Source: UBA4744 sp963718995
GTDB lineage: Bacteria > Actinomycetota > Acidimicrobiia > Spongiisociales > UBA4744
Assembly (NCBI GenBank): GCA_963718995.1
Contig: CAVRAP010000016.1
Span: forward strand, 1-30,958
Direction of reading: 5' to 3'
Length of the DNA stretch: 30,958 nt
This document shows, one piece after another, positions 1 to 7,304 of this stretch. Position numbers and translations under genes: made by a program. Every line of letters starts with the position of its first letter. Position 1 is the stretch's first letter. Below the pieces are notes generated by a model. That model ran no database searches, was not told the origin of the DNA, and worked only from the letters and a program-made list of their open reading frames with translations.

Positions 1-618
1 GGGGCCGTCGCGCTTGCCCTGCTGCTCAACCTGGGCCCCTACCCGGCCTCCATGGTCGACGTGCCGGGCTCCGAGGCATCCAATTCGGCGCCTCCGACCG
101 TGGTCTTGCTGGCTCTCGGCATGGTGCAGACCGGGCTCCTGGCAGCCCTGGAACCGGTGGCCAACCGCTGGCTCAAACGGGACCGGCCCTGGGCCGCCAC
201 CGTGCTGATCAACGGGATGATCATGACGCTCTTCGTATGGCACCTCACGGCCATGATCCTGATGATCGGACTTGCCGTGCTCCTCGGTGGCGTCGGGCTT
301 TCCATCGAACCGGCCGGGGCACTCTGGTGGCTCATCCGCCCGCTGTGGATGGCCGTGTATGCAGCTGCCCTAGCGGCGGCGGCGATCCCGTTTGGCCGCT
401 TCGAGAGGTTGCGTGTCTCCGGTGAGGCCCGGCCCGTTCCCGTGTGGGCAGCCGTCCTGGGCACGGTGGCGGTGTGCGCCGGGTTGGGCATGCTCGCCTA
501 CCGGGGAATCTGGAGTGAAGCCTGGCCGGGCGTGAATCTGCTCGCGGCAGGTTTGCCGTTCGCCGGCGCGGCCGTGCTGGGCGTGCTCGGGCGCAGGAAG
601 CGCACGTCGGTTAGCTGA
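1..618 (+). CDS. Acyltransferase family (acyltransferase_3-like) membrane protein, C-terminal part
   Basis: The frame is open from base 1, so the start lies outside the window; 205 codons are visible, ending in TGA at 616-618. The product is a chain of hydrophobic segments (roughly visible residues 30-48, 66-96, 110-130, 145-162 and 176-193) closed by a basic tail (GRRKRTSVS). The phrase SNSAPPT followed by a helix, and INGMIMTLFVWHLTAM inside a helix, resemble the C-terminal half of acyltransferase_3 proteins, which acylate sugars or lipids at the membrane; WH in a late helix is typical. The catalytic N-terminal His is outside the window, so the substrate cannot be inferred. The EamA gene follows 38 bp later on the same strand but has its own -10 box, so co-transcription is uncertain. 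Confidence 0.7.
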   Translation, partial: GAVALALLLNLGPYPASMVDVPGSEASNSAPPTVVLLALGMVQTGLLAALEPVANRWLKRDRPWAATVLINGMIMTLFVWHLTAMILMIGLAVLLGGVGLSIEPAGALWWLIRPLWMAVYAAALAAAAIPFGRFERLRVSGEARPVPVWAAVLGTVAVCAGLGMLAYRGIWSEAWPGVNLLAAGLPFAGAAVLGVLGRRKRTSVS

Positions 619-641
619 CTTTGGGGCGCGCCGGGCAGGTC

Positions 642-647
642 TAGAGT
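642..647 (+). promoter_or_regulatory. -10 box of the EamA gene (near-leaderless)
   Basis: TAGAGT fits the actinobacterial TANNNT -10 consensus and ends 9 nt before the ATG at 657. No Shine-Dalgarno sequence is visible. Initiation about 7 nt downstream would leave a leader of only 2-3 nt. Confidence 0.4.
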
Positions 648-656
648 TCGGCAGCT

Positions 657-1583
657 ATGCGCTCAATCACGGCCACTCGACGCGTCTGGATCCTCGTCAT
701 CGGCACCGGTATTGCCTGGGGCACGGGCGGCTTGATCTCCAAGTGGCTCATCCTCGACGGCATCGATCCGTTCGCGGTGACGGCTCTGCCGTTCGCGGTC
801 GCCGCCATCCTCGCTTCGATCGAGGCCTTTCGACGTTCACGACCAAGCCGGGCTGCCCTGATTACCGGGGCACAATTGGGAATACTGAACGTGGCGATTC
901 CACCCCTCCTCTTCAACCTCGGGTATGAAACGCTGCCCGCCGGAGTTGTCACGCTATTGCTGTCGGTCGGACCGGTGCTCACAGCCGTTGCCGCCAACTT
1001 CGCGTTCAGCGACGAACGGCTCTCGTTCGCCAAGGGGGCCGGCCTGGTGCTGGCTATCGCCGGGGTGGCCGCCCTTTCGGCCGACCCGTCCACGATCCCG
1101 GCCGGAGGCGGGATCGGCGTGACCCTCGTGCTGACCGGTGTCCTCGTTGCCTCGGCAACGGCGGTGTGGGTTCGGAGGGCTACCGTCAAACACGGCGCAC
1201 TGAACCTCTTGGCACCGGAGCTCCTCATTGCTGCGCCCGTTCCGATCTTGCTGGCTCCCCTGTTCGGTCGCGCCATCCTCCCGGCGGGGGGCTTCACCGG
1301 CGGTCAGTTGATGGCCATCGTGGCGATCGGCCTCATCGGTGGTTACGGGGGATTTCGAATGATCCTGAAAGCCAACCAGATCGGGACCACCGGCCAAGCA
1401 TCGATGGTCGCCTACGTGCTCCCGGTGATGGGCGTTGTGGGGGGCCGGATCCTGTTCGACGAGCCGTTCACAACCGGCATTCTGATCGGGGGCGTACTGA
1501 TCCTCAGTGGGATCGCGGTAGCCGGTCGCGCCTCGGCCAGCACGGGAGCAGGCGGGCAGACGGCGGAAGCTTCAGTTAGTTGA
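657..1583 (+). CDS. EamA/DMT-superfamily transporter
   Basis: This is a 308-aa integral membrane protein with about ten hydrophobic helices arranged as two repeated EamA units (about residues 10-145 and 155-290), the usual size of drug/metabolite transporters. The N-terminal GIAWGTGGLISKW and the PPLLFNLGYETLPAG segment before a helix are typical of EamA repeat 1; repeat 2 ends with a small-residue-rich helix. Members export amino acids, metabolites or drugs by proton exchange, but the substrate cannot be read from sequence. There is no SD; a TAGAGT box lies just upstream. The 3' end overlaps the convergent WhiB gene by 8 bp, so the two transcripts are antisense at their ends. Confidence 0.85.
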   Translation: MRSITATRRVWILVIGTGIAWGTGGLISKWLILDGIDPFAVTALPFAVAAILASIEAFRRSRPSRAALITGAQLGILNVAIPPLLFNLGYETLPAGVVTLLLSVGPVLTAVAANFAFSDERLSFAKGAGLVLAIAGVAALSADPSTIPAGGGIGVTLVLTGVLVASATAVWVRRATVKHGALNLLAPELLIAAPVPILLAPLFGRAILPAGGFTGGQLMAIVAIGLIGGYGGFRMILKANQIGTTGQASMVAYVLPVMGVVGGRILFDEPFTTGILIGGVLILSGIAVAGRASASTGAGGQTAEASVS

Positions 1584-1860
1584 CCCGGCGGGCGTACTCC
1601 AGCCAGCGGCGGCGGAGCCGGCGGCGTTCCCGGGTGGTTGCCCCGCCCCAGATGCCGACGGTCTGGCGGCTCTCGACTGCGTAGGCGAGGCAGAGCTCCT
1701 TGACCGAGCACATGGCGCAGACTTTCCGGGCCATCGACAACTGCACCTGATCATCCTCGGCAGCGGGAAAGAAGAGGTTGGTATCAAGGCCACTACAGGC
1801 CGCTTCTTCTCGCCAACCGGTGCGGGATTCCCGCAGGTCAACGTGTTCCGGAATGCTCAT
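1576..1860 (-). CDS. WhiB-family [4Fe-4S] transcriptional regulator
   Basis: The 94-aa product has the WhiB signature: an isolated Cys (AACSGLDTNLFF, near residue 21), then the cluster VCAMCSVKELC supplying three more Cys (C-x2-C-x5-C), then GIWGG and a basic C-terminal tail (RERRRLRRRWLEYARR). WhiB proteins bind a redox/NO-sensitive 4Fe-4S cluster and modulate sigma-factor-dependent transcription; they are essentially confined to Actinobacteria and their phages. I chose the ATG at 1858-1860 because it gives the family length and follows GGTGAG; an upstream in-frame ATG at 2040 would add 60 unrelated residues. The stop TAA at 1576-1578 overlaps the end of the EamA gene. A LexA-box-like palindrome lies 20 bp upstream. 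Confidence 0.95.
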   Translation of the reverse strand: MSIPEHVDLRESRTGWREEAACSGLDTNLFFPAAEDDQVQLSMARKVCAMCSVKELCLAYAVESRQTVGIWGGATTRERRRLRRRWLEYARRVN

Positions 1861-1879
1861 CTGAATCTCACCATCAAAA

Positions 1880-1893
1880 CGAACGTTTGTTCT
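1880..1893. promoter_or_regulatory. LexA/SOS-box-like palindrome upstream of whiB
   Basis: CGAAC-GTTT-GTTCT contains the perfect dyad GAAC-N4-GTTC (1881-1892). Gram-positive and actinobacterial LexA boxes have the core CGAAC-N4-GTTCG; only the last base differs here. It lies 20 bp upstream of the WhiB ATG, where a repressor would block initiation. Function is inferred from the motif alone; no lexA gene is in the window. Confidence 0.35.
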
Positions 1894-2017
1894 GCCGGGC
1901 CACCGTAACACAGCCCCCCGAGACCGCGAAAAACGAGGACCTTTCCAGGTCCTGCCACGGATTGGTCGGACCCCATCGTCGATGTCTGGAAAAGGTACGG
2001 TCACCGCTCCCGCCTGA

Positions 2018-2023
2018 TAGTTT
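2018..2023 (+). promoter_or_regulatory. -10 box of the phosphodiesterase gene (leaderless)
   Basis: TAGTTT matches TANNNT and is 7 nt from the ATG at 2031, the spacing that puts the transcription start at or next to the A of ATG. No SD is present. Confidence 0.45.
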
Positions 2024-2030
2024 CCGGTCC

Positions 2031-3123
2031 ATGCGTGCACCCGACTACGAAGGCGGCGGACTGGTCAACCTGGTCGCCGAATTGGAGTACCGGTTGAGCG
2101 GGACCGCCGTCGCTCCCCGCTTGCGAGCCGACCTGGCCGCGCAGATTCCGACTGCCACCAGCTATGTCTTCGTCCTCATCGACGGACTCGGAGACCACCA
2201 GTTGGACCATCCGGCCGCTGCTCCGCTGGCGCACGCTCGGGTCGGCGCCATCGACTCCTCATTCTCGACCCAGACAACCGTCAACACGTCGACCCTGGCG
2301 ACGGGTCTGCCGCCCTCCCAACATGGCCTGATCGCCTACCTGCTCAGACTGAATGGCCGGGTGGTCAACACGATCTTCTGGTTCGATTCGGAGGGTCGGG
2401 CAGTGGAAATGGAATACCGGGAGTTCCTGCCGGTCCCGAACCTATCCGAACGTTTGGCGGCGGCAGGCGCCGAGTCAGTGGTGGTTCAACCGTCCGCCTT
2501 CATCGATAGCCCCCTCGATCGGCTCCTGTATCGGGGCGCGACCATCGTGCCGGCCGACAACGACGCTGCCTCTATCCGGATTGCGCTGGATCAGGCCGCC
2601 CGCCCGGGCAAGCTGGTGGCCGTCTACGTACCCCATGTCGATGCCGCCGCCCACGCAGCCGGACAAGAATCTGAGCTCTACCGGGACGCTCTTCTCGATG
2701 CCGCCGCCATCTGGAAAGCGATCGCCACCGGGCTCCCGACCCGGAGTCGTCGCGGTCGCCACCGCCGATCATGGCCACGTGGATGTTGAGCTCGATCACT
2801 ACCTTCCGCTGCCGGAGATCCCGGGCGTGACGTTCTACGGCGACTCCCGGGTGGTCTACGTGGCGGGAGATCTGAAAGCAGCGGAGGCTTTGGCTTCCGA
2901 GCTTCCTGCGACGTGGGTGTCACGATCGGACATGGACGGTTGGTGGGGACCGCCTCCCTATCACCCGGAATTCGAAAGGCGCCGGCCCGGTGGGGCCCTG
3001 GTGGCCGACGAGGGTTTTGCCTTGCTCTTTCGGGGCAACGACGGAATCATGGTCGGCCAGCACGGAGGTCTGACCGAGGCCGAGTTGCGGATCCCGATCC
3101 TGGTGGCCGGGCCCGGCGCCTGA
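2031..3123 (+). CDS. Alkaline-phosphatase-superfamily phosphodiesterase / nucleotide pyrophosphatase (one frameshift)
   Basis: The product resembles type I phosphodiesterase/nucleotide pyrophosphatases, two-metal enzymes that hydrolyse phosphate mono- or diesters. Visible metal and nucleophile motifs in order: LIDGLG (Asp51), the nucleophile block NTSTLATGLPPSQHG (about 86-99), VPHVDAAAH (Asp204, His208), then TADHGHVDV and GQHGG in the second part. The first part (frame 3) runs to GLP236; the second (frame 1) resumes at PGVVAVATADHG. Removing the A at 2739 joins them into about 363 aa, the usual length, so this is a one-base insertion, real or from sequencing. As written, translation stops at 2789 and loses two metal-binding motifs. 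The start at 2031 is supported by a leaderless -10 box. No signal peptide is seen, so it is probably cytoplasmic. Confidence 0.8.
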
Positions 3124-3144
3124 TTTCGGCCGACGCCGTCCTGA

Positions 3145-3150
3145 TACGCT
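3145..3150 (+). promoter_or_regulatory. -10 box of the M20 peptidase gene (leaderless)
   Basis: TACGCT matches TANNNT and is exactly 6 nt from the ATG at 3157, with no SD between. This indicates a leaderless mRNA starting at the ATG. Confidence 0.45.
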
Positions 3151-3156
3151 CCGTAC

Positions 3157-4528
3157 ATGGAACACCAGGACTTGCACACAGCCGTCGAACAGCTCTTCTC
3201 CTCTGCCAAAACCGACCTCGAACAGCTGATCCGCATCCCCTCGGTCAGCGCAACCGGGTTTGACCCGGCCCGGGTGCGCGAGTCGGCAGAAGCCATCGCC
3301 GACCTCTACCGGCACGCCGGATTTCCCCAGGTGCGGCTGCTCGAAATCGAGGGCGCTCACCCGGCAGTCTTCGCCGAATACCCTGCCCCACCGGGAGCCC
3401 CGACCGTGCTGCTGTACGCCCACCACGACGTGCAACCGCCCGGCGCAGCCGACGAGTGGGACCTGGCCCCGTTCGAGCCGGTCGAACGGGACGGCCGCCT
3501 CTACGGACGCGGCTCGGCCGACGACAAGGCGAACGTTCTCGTGCACGCCCTTGCCTTTCAGGCACACGGGGGCACGCCTCCGGTGGGGGTCAAGGTGATC
3601 GTCGAGGGTGAGGAGGAGGTCGGCTCGACCCACCTGGGCGATTTCATCAGCGAGTATCGCGATCTCCTCGCCGCAGACGTGATCGTCATCGCCGACTCGG
3701 CCAACTGGCGACTCGGCCAGCCGGCCCTCACCACCTCGTTGCGGGGTCTCGTGGATTGCACCGTTGAAGTACGCACCCTGAAACAGGCGCTCCACAGCGG
3801 CATGTACGGCGGCGCTGTGCCGGACGCCCTCACCGTCGCTCGGCCGCCTCCTGGCCACGCTTCACGACCAACACGGCAACGTGGCCATCCCGGGTCTCGT
3901 GTCCGGCGAGGCGCCTCAGCTCGACCTGACGGAAGCAGAGTTACGCGAGCAAGCCGGAATGGTCGAAGGGGTTGACCTGCTGGGACAGGGCACGCTCACT
4001 TCCCGATTGTGGACGCGCCCGGCCGTATCGGTGATCGGAATCGACGCTCCCGGCGTTGCCGAGTCCATCAACCAGCTGATCCCCGTCGCCCGGGCCAAGG
4101 TCAGTGTGCGCATCGCGCCGGGTGACGACCCCGACCGGGCCATGGAGGCTCTCGTGTCGCACCTGGAGGGCAATGCTCCCTGGGGTGCTCAGGTAGTCGT
4201 GACCCGGGGAGCCCGGGGCGAGGCCTTCTCACTGGAGGCCGAGGGACCGGCGGCCGACGCCTTCCGGCATGGCTTCCGGGAAGCCTGGGGAACCGAGGGC
4301 GTGTCGATCGGCGTTGGCGGTTCCATCCCCTTTGTGGCCGCCTTCAACGAGGCCTACCCGAAGGCGAGCATCCTGCTGACCGGGGTCCTCGATCCGGCCT
4401 CGTCCATCCATGCCCCCAACGAGAGCGTCGACCTCGGCGAGTTCCAAAAAGCCGCCCTCGCCGAAGCAGTAGCCCTCCGCCTTTTAGATGGTTTTGGCGC
4501 CGAACGTGCCGGAATATCGAGCAGGTAA
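3157..4528 (+). CDS. M20-family dipeptidase/metallopeptidase (one frameshift; repeat-derived C-terminus)
   Basis: This is a zinc aminoacyl peptidase of the M20 (CNDP/dipeptidase) type. Motifs seen: YAHHDVQP (His89, Asp91), GRGSADDK (bridging Asp122), EGEEEVGS (catalytic/metal Glu152-153), ADSANW (Asp180), ALHSGMYGG (His213, dimerisation domain) and SIHAPNESV (last metal His). Frame 1 is valid to DALTV227; the protein continues in frame 2 at LGRLLATLHDQHGNV. Deleting the G at 3838 repairs it (about 456 aa, normal for the family). As written, translation stops at 3975 without the C-terminal metal His. The last 12 residues, GFGAERAGISSR, and the TAA stop are encoded by the palindromic repeat at 4490-4544, not by family sequence. 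The enzyme probably cleaves small peptides in the cytoplasm. Confidence 0.85.
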
Positions 4529-4544
4529 GAGCGCCAAAACGGGG
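4490..4544. repeat. Palindromic repeat, copy 1 (arms GTTTTGGCGC / GCGCCAAAAC)
   Basis: This 55-bp element has perfect 10-bp inverted arms (4491-4500 and 4531-4540) around a 30-nt centre containing GCCGGAATATCGAGC, followed by GGGG. It differs from copy 2 (5330-5383) by two substitutions and one 1-bp indel. Its 5' part is translated as the last 12 codons and stop of the M20 gene. It has no T-run, so it is not a classical terminator, although it could fold as a hairpin in RNA. Confidence 0.85.
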
Positions 4545-4557
4545 ATGTGGGCATGCG

Positions 4558-5368
4558 TTGACCGACTCACGACGGGTCGAGATTCGCCCGATTCCTGCCG
4601 CCCGGCGGTGGGTTACGGGGGCGCTGCGGGCGGGTCGCCGGATGGACCCGACTCACGCCCTGCTGCAATGCGACGTCACCGAGACCCGCACCTTCCTCGA
4701 GGCAGTCCGATCCGCCGCTCTCGTGGACGGCCTCCTCGTTCGGCGCGTAGCCCGCGCCGCAGCCGCGCACCCGGAGGTCCATGCCTACGGAACTGGCGCG
4801 GCCGGTTGGCCTCCACCACCACGTCGATGTCGCCGACCCTCATTGAGATCAGCGGCACTCGACCGGGCTCCTTCCCGCTGGCCCACCTCATGCGGGACGC
4901 CGATCAACGTGGCCCGGCGAGATCTGAGCGCCGAGCTTCGGCAAGGTGAAGGCGGGAACCGACGGCAGGCAGCTTCGGGACGGATCTTCACGAATACGGG
5001 ACCCTGGGCCGCCCGGATTCCGGGAGCGGTTGCCCTCTTCTACTGCCTGGCCGGCAGGTCGTTCGCCTGCGTCGTATGACCGGCACCGTTTCGGTTACGT
5101 CGGTAGGGATGTTCGGGGGCGGCGGAGGTTTCGGGATCGGACATCCGACGATCCAGACGCTCACGGTGCTGGTCGGCGGGATCAGCCGGCAACCGTGGGT
5201 CAGTCGAGGGCGAGGTCGTACCCCGGGACGATCCTCGACCTGACCGTGACGGTCGATCACGACGTCGTCGACGGCGCCCCGGCAGCCCGCTTCGTGGCAG
5301 ACCTGCGCCGTCTGATCGAGCACCCGGACGGTTTTGGCGCCGAACTTGCCGGAATATCGAGCGGGTAA
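4558..5368 (+). pseudogene. Stand-alone 2-oxoacid dehydrogenase E2-type acyltransferase, multiply frameshifted
   Basis: Pieces in all three forward frames assemble into one E2 catalytic-domain protein of about 265 aa without a lipoyl domain. In order: frame 1 RRWVTGALRAGRRMDPTHAL through LVDGLLVRRVARAAAAHPEV; frame 3 NWRGRL; frame 2 HHHVDVA; frame 3 TLIEISGTRPGSFPLAHLMR; frame 2 GEI; frame 1 SAELR and IPGAVALFYCLAGRSF; frame 3 GTVSVTSVGMF through TLTVLVGGISRQPWV; frame 1 VEGEVVPR; frame 2 TILDLTVTVDHDVVDGAPAA. The catalytic motif DHDVVDG (DHxxxDG) is intact. That makes at least eight frame changes in 811 bp, yet residue-level conservation is high. E2 domains transfer acyl groups to CoA; the role of solo versions is unclear. 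A TTG at 4558 opens the first frame; an ATG at 4553 would need one more base. The 3' end (GFGAELAGISSG, stop) is supplied by repeat copy 2. Confidence 0.75.
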
Positions 5369-5383
5369 GGCGCCAAAACGGGG
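5330..5383. repeat. Palindromic repeat, copy 2 (arms GTTTTGGCGCC / GGCGCCAAAAC)
   Basis: This 54-bp copy has perfect 11-bp inverted arms (5331-5341 and 5369-5379) around 27 nt. It supplies the last codons and TAA (5366-5368) of the E2 gene and ends 2 bp before the stop codon of the convergent small gene (5386-5388). With copy 1 it brackets the damaged E2 gene as direct repeats 840 bp apart. TTTT follows the 3' arm on the plus strand, so a terminator role between the convergent genes is possible. Confidence 0.85.
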
Positions 5384-5385
5384 TT

Positions 5386-5664
5386 TTAGGTGAGGAGCGG
5401 ACGTCTTCGTATCTCGGTTGGGTAGTCGGGGAAGTAGCGGGCGATCACGGGTAGCGCGAATCGCGGCAGGATGGCCTCTTTTGGCTCACGTTCGAGAAGG
5501 AAACGGAACGACTCCTCGAGCAACCGGGGTGCATCCCGGCCCTGACCGAAGTTGGTGAGATCGGCGGGCGCCACCGTCACGTCGTGCACGGTGGTGGCCC
5601 CGACGTCCTTCACCTCGACCCGATAGACATCGGATCCCAGCAAGGTGACGAGGATCTCGGTCAT
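5386..5664 (-). CDS. Conserved small hypothetical protein (92 aa)
   Basis: The product is a soluble 92-aa protein with an N-terminal beta-strand-like half (MTEILVTLLGSDVYRVEV, TTVHDVTVAP) and a C-terminal block SFRFLLEREPKEAILPRFAL followed by PVIARYFPDYPTEI. The latter resembles a conserved but unnamed family of short proteins in many bacteria; I cannot assign a function. There are no Cys residues, membrane helices or signal peptide. It is the last gene of a minus-strand operon after nucS and trmL, 39 bp behind trmL, suggesting co-expression. Its stop codon touches the edge of palindromic repeat copy 2. Confidence 0.75.
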   Translation of the reverse strand: MTEILVTLLGSDVYRVEVKDVGATTVHDVTVAPADLTNFGQGRDAPRLLEESFRFLLEREPKEAILPRFALPVIARYFPDYPTEIRRRPLLT

Positions 5665-5703
5665 GATCCGGACGATACTCCCTCAGGCACCGACCCGCCG
5701 GCG

Positions 5704-6165
5704 TCACACGCCGCCCGGGAACCCCTGTTGCCTCCACGCTTCGTACACGACGATGGCGATGGCGTTGGCCAGGTTGAGGCTGCGAGCGCGAGGCAGCATG
5801 GGGATCCGGAGGAGATCGTCGATGCTCTCCCACGCCAAGACCTCGTCGGGTAGCCCGTCGGATTCCGGTCCGAAGAGCAGGGCATCGCCGGGGCCGTAGT
5901 CCACCTCGGTGTACGGCCGCCGCCCGTGCTGGGAGAACGCCCAGATCCGATCTGGAGCAACGGCCGCCACGAACTCGTCCAGGCTGTCGTGGTTGCGGAC
6001 ATCGGCCCAGTGCCGGTAGTCGAGTCCGGCCCGCTTGAGCCGGGCTTCGTCCAGCGAGAAGCCGAGCGGATGGATGAGGTGCAGCGTGGTCCCCGTGTTG
6101 GCACACAAGCGCATAGCGTTGCCCGTGTTGGGCGGGATCTCGGGTCGGTACAGGACGACGTGCAT
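5704..6165 (-). CDS. trmL: tRNA (cytidine(34)-2'-O)-methyltransferase, SPOUT family
   Basis: TrmL methylates the 2'-O of the wobble nucleotide (position 34) of tRNA-Leu isoacceptors using SAM. The 153-aa product opens with VLYRPEIPPNTGNAMRLCAN, the usual TrmL start, and has the SPOUT knot motifs FGPESDGLP (98-106) and IPMLPRARSLNLANAIAI (121-138) that form the SAM pocket; its length matches E. coli TrmL (157 aa). The ATG at 6163-6165 was chosen for homology; the frame is open further upstream but that part is unrelated. It starts only 7 bp after the nucS stop, so it is co-transcribed and possibly translationally coupled with nucS. Confidence 0.95.
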   Translation of the reverse strand: MHVVLYRPEIPPNTGNAMRLCANTGTTLHLIHPLGFSLDEARLKRAGLDYRHWADVRNHDSLDEFVAAVAPDRIWAFSQHGRRPYTEVDYGPGDALLFGPESDGLPDEVLAWESIDDLLRIPMLPRARSLNLANAIAIVVYEAWRQQGFPGGV

Positions 6166-6172
6166 CAGAGGC

Positions 6173-6832
6173 TCAGAAGAGACGCAGATTGTTGGATTCG
6201 ATGCCACGCAGCTCGTCGTAATCGACCTCGACGGTGTCGATCCCTCGGGCCTCGGCCAGCACCTTCGCCTGCGGTTTGATCGACTGGGCGGCGAAGATCC
6301 CCCGGACGGGCGCCAGCCGCGCATCGAGGTTGAGCCGCTCGAGATACCGGGCCAGTTGCTCCACACCGTCGATGTCGCCGCGGCGTTTGATCTCGACCGC
6401 CACCGTCACCCCCGCTCCGTCGTGACAGAGCAGATCGACCGGACCGATGTCCGTCGGATACTCACGGCGAATGAGCGTCAGGCCCTCCTCGAGTGCACCG
6501 GGTTGCCCGGCCAGGAGCACCTGGAGGTGAGCTTCCACCCCGTCCTTTTCGAGGCCCGGGTCGGCACCCAGCTCGAGCGACGTGTCGTGCAGAACGTCAT
6601 CGATGGTGATGACCAGGCGCTCACCGCGGGGATTCGTGACCACCCACTCACCTTCCCGTTCTTCGAGGTAGTTGGGTGCGTTCATCCAATTGAGAGGTTT
6701 GTAGGCACCGCCGTCGGCGTGGATGGCGACACATCCGTCCGCCTTGACCATGATGAGCCGGGTGGCCATCGGGAGGTGGGCCGTGAGACGGCCTTCGTAG
6801 TCGACGCTGCACCGGGCGATCATCAGCCGCAT
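6173..6832 (-). CDS. nucS: Mismatch-specific endonuclease NucS/EndoMS
   Basis: NucS cuts both strands at mismatches and provides the non-canonical mismatch repair of Actinobacteria, which lack MutS/MutL. The 219-aa product begins MRLMIARCSVDYEGRLTAHL and contains AYKPLNWM as in mycobacterial NucS. The C-terminal nuclease domain shows PVDLLCHDG and VAVEIKRRG, giving the PD-(D/E)xK residues Asp133, Glu147 and Lys149. It ends NNLRLF, matching the C-terminal motif by which NucS docks on the beta sliding clamp. The start at 6832 fits the family and a -10 box (TACGCT) lies 8 nt upstream. It heads the operon nucS-trmL-hypothetical and diverges from the F420 reductase across 42 bp. Confidence 0.95.
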   Translation of the reverse strand: MRLMIARCSVDYEGRLTAHLPMATRLIMVKADGCVAIHADGGAYKPLNWMNAPNYLEEREGEWVVTNPRGERLVITIDDVLHDTSLELGADPGLEKDGVEAHLQVLLAGQPGALEEGLTLIRREYPTDIGPVDLLCHDGAGVTVAVEIKRRGDIDGVEQLARYLERLNLDARLAPVRGIFAAQSIKPQAKVLAEARGIDTVEVDYDELRGIESNNLRLF

Positions 6833-6840
6833 GGCCCGGG

Positions 6841-6846
6841 AGCGTA
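6841..6846 (-). promoter_or_regulatory. -10 box of nucS (near-leaderless)
   Basis: On the minus strand the sequence reads TACGCT, 8 nt from the nucS ATG (6832), with no SD. It sits within a 42-bp divergent intergenic region that also holds the plus-strand box at 6863-6868, so the two promoters lie back to back. Confidence 0.4.
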
Positions 6847-6862
6847 CCAGTGCGGACCCGGC

Positions 6863-6868
6863 TAAGTT
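6863..6868 (+). promoter_or_regulatory. -10 box of the F420 reductase gene (leaderless)
   Basis: TAAGTT matches TANNNT and is exactly 6 nt from the ATG at 6875, with no SD, the spacing of a leaderless actinobacterial promoter. Confidence 0.45.
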
Positions 6869-6874
6869 CCCGGC

Positions 6875-7297
6875 ATGCGCGATCGCACCGCCAAGACCCT
6901 GTCGACCGTCCACTCCGCAGCGTACCGACTGACCAAGGGCCGGATCGGCCGCCGGTTGGTAGACAACGACATGTTGCTGCTCACCACGCTGGGCAGAAAG
7001 ACCGGCAAGCCGCACACGGTCCCGTTGTTGTACCTGCGAGACGGCGACGACCTGCTCGTGATCGCCTCCTGGGGAGGGCGACCCGACCATCCGCAGTGGT
7101 ACACCAACCTCGAGGCGAACCCGGAGGCCAGCGTGCAAGTGGTGGAGAGTCGCTGGGATGTCATCGCCGAACCCATGCTCGAAGACGAACGACGGCAATG
7201 GTGGCCGAGGGTTGTCGAGGCGTACGACGGCTACGCCGCTTACCAGGCCCGCACCGACCGCCCGATCCCGATCGTCAGGCTCCGCCCGGTTGCTTGA
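6875..7297 (+). CDS. F420H2-dependent nitroreductase/quinone reductase family (DDN-like)
   Basis: The 140-aa product belongs to the deazaflavin-dependent reductases (split beta-barrel, DUF385/Ddn type). The core LLTTLGRKTGKPHTVPLLYL followed by DGDDLLVIASWGG and PQWYTNLEANPEASVQV is the usual F420-binding arrangement: Lys/Thr around GRKTG contact the cofactor phosphate and the PxWYxNL segment follows. These enzymes reduce quinones, nitro-compounds or aflatoxin-like lactones with F420H2, so the organism should make F420, although no F420 biosynthesis gene is in the window. It is convergent with the epimerase gene, separated by 7 bp. Confidence 0.9.
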   Translation: MRDRTAKTLSTVHSAAYRLTKGRIGRRLVDNDMLLLTTLGRKTGKPHTVPLLYLRDGDDLLVIASWGGRPDHPQWYTNLEANPEASVQVVESRWDVIAEPMLEDERRQWWPRVVEAYDGYAAYQARTDRPIPIVRLRPVA

Positions 7298-7304
7298 GGG
7301 CCGG

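Noticed and set aside
4490..4544. Palindromic repeat as a plain Rho-independent terminator
   Set aside because: Its 30-nt centre is too long for a compact terminator and no T-run follows in copy 1; the centre is as conserved as the arms, which a terminator would not need.
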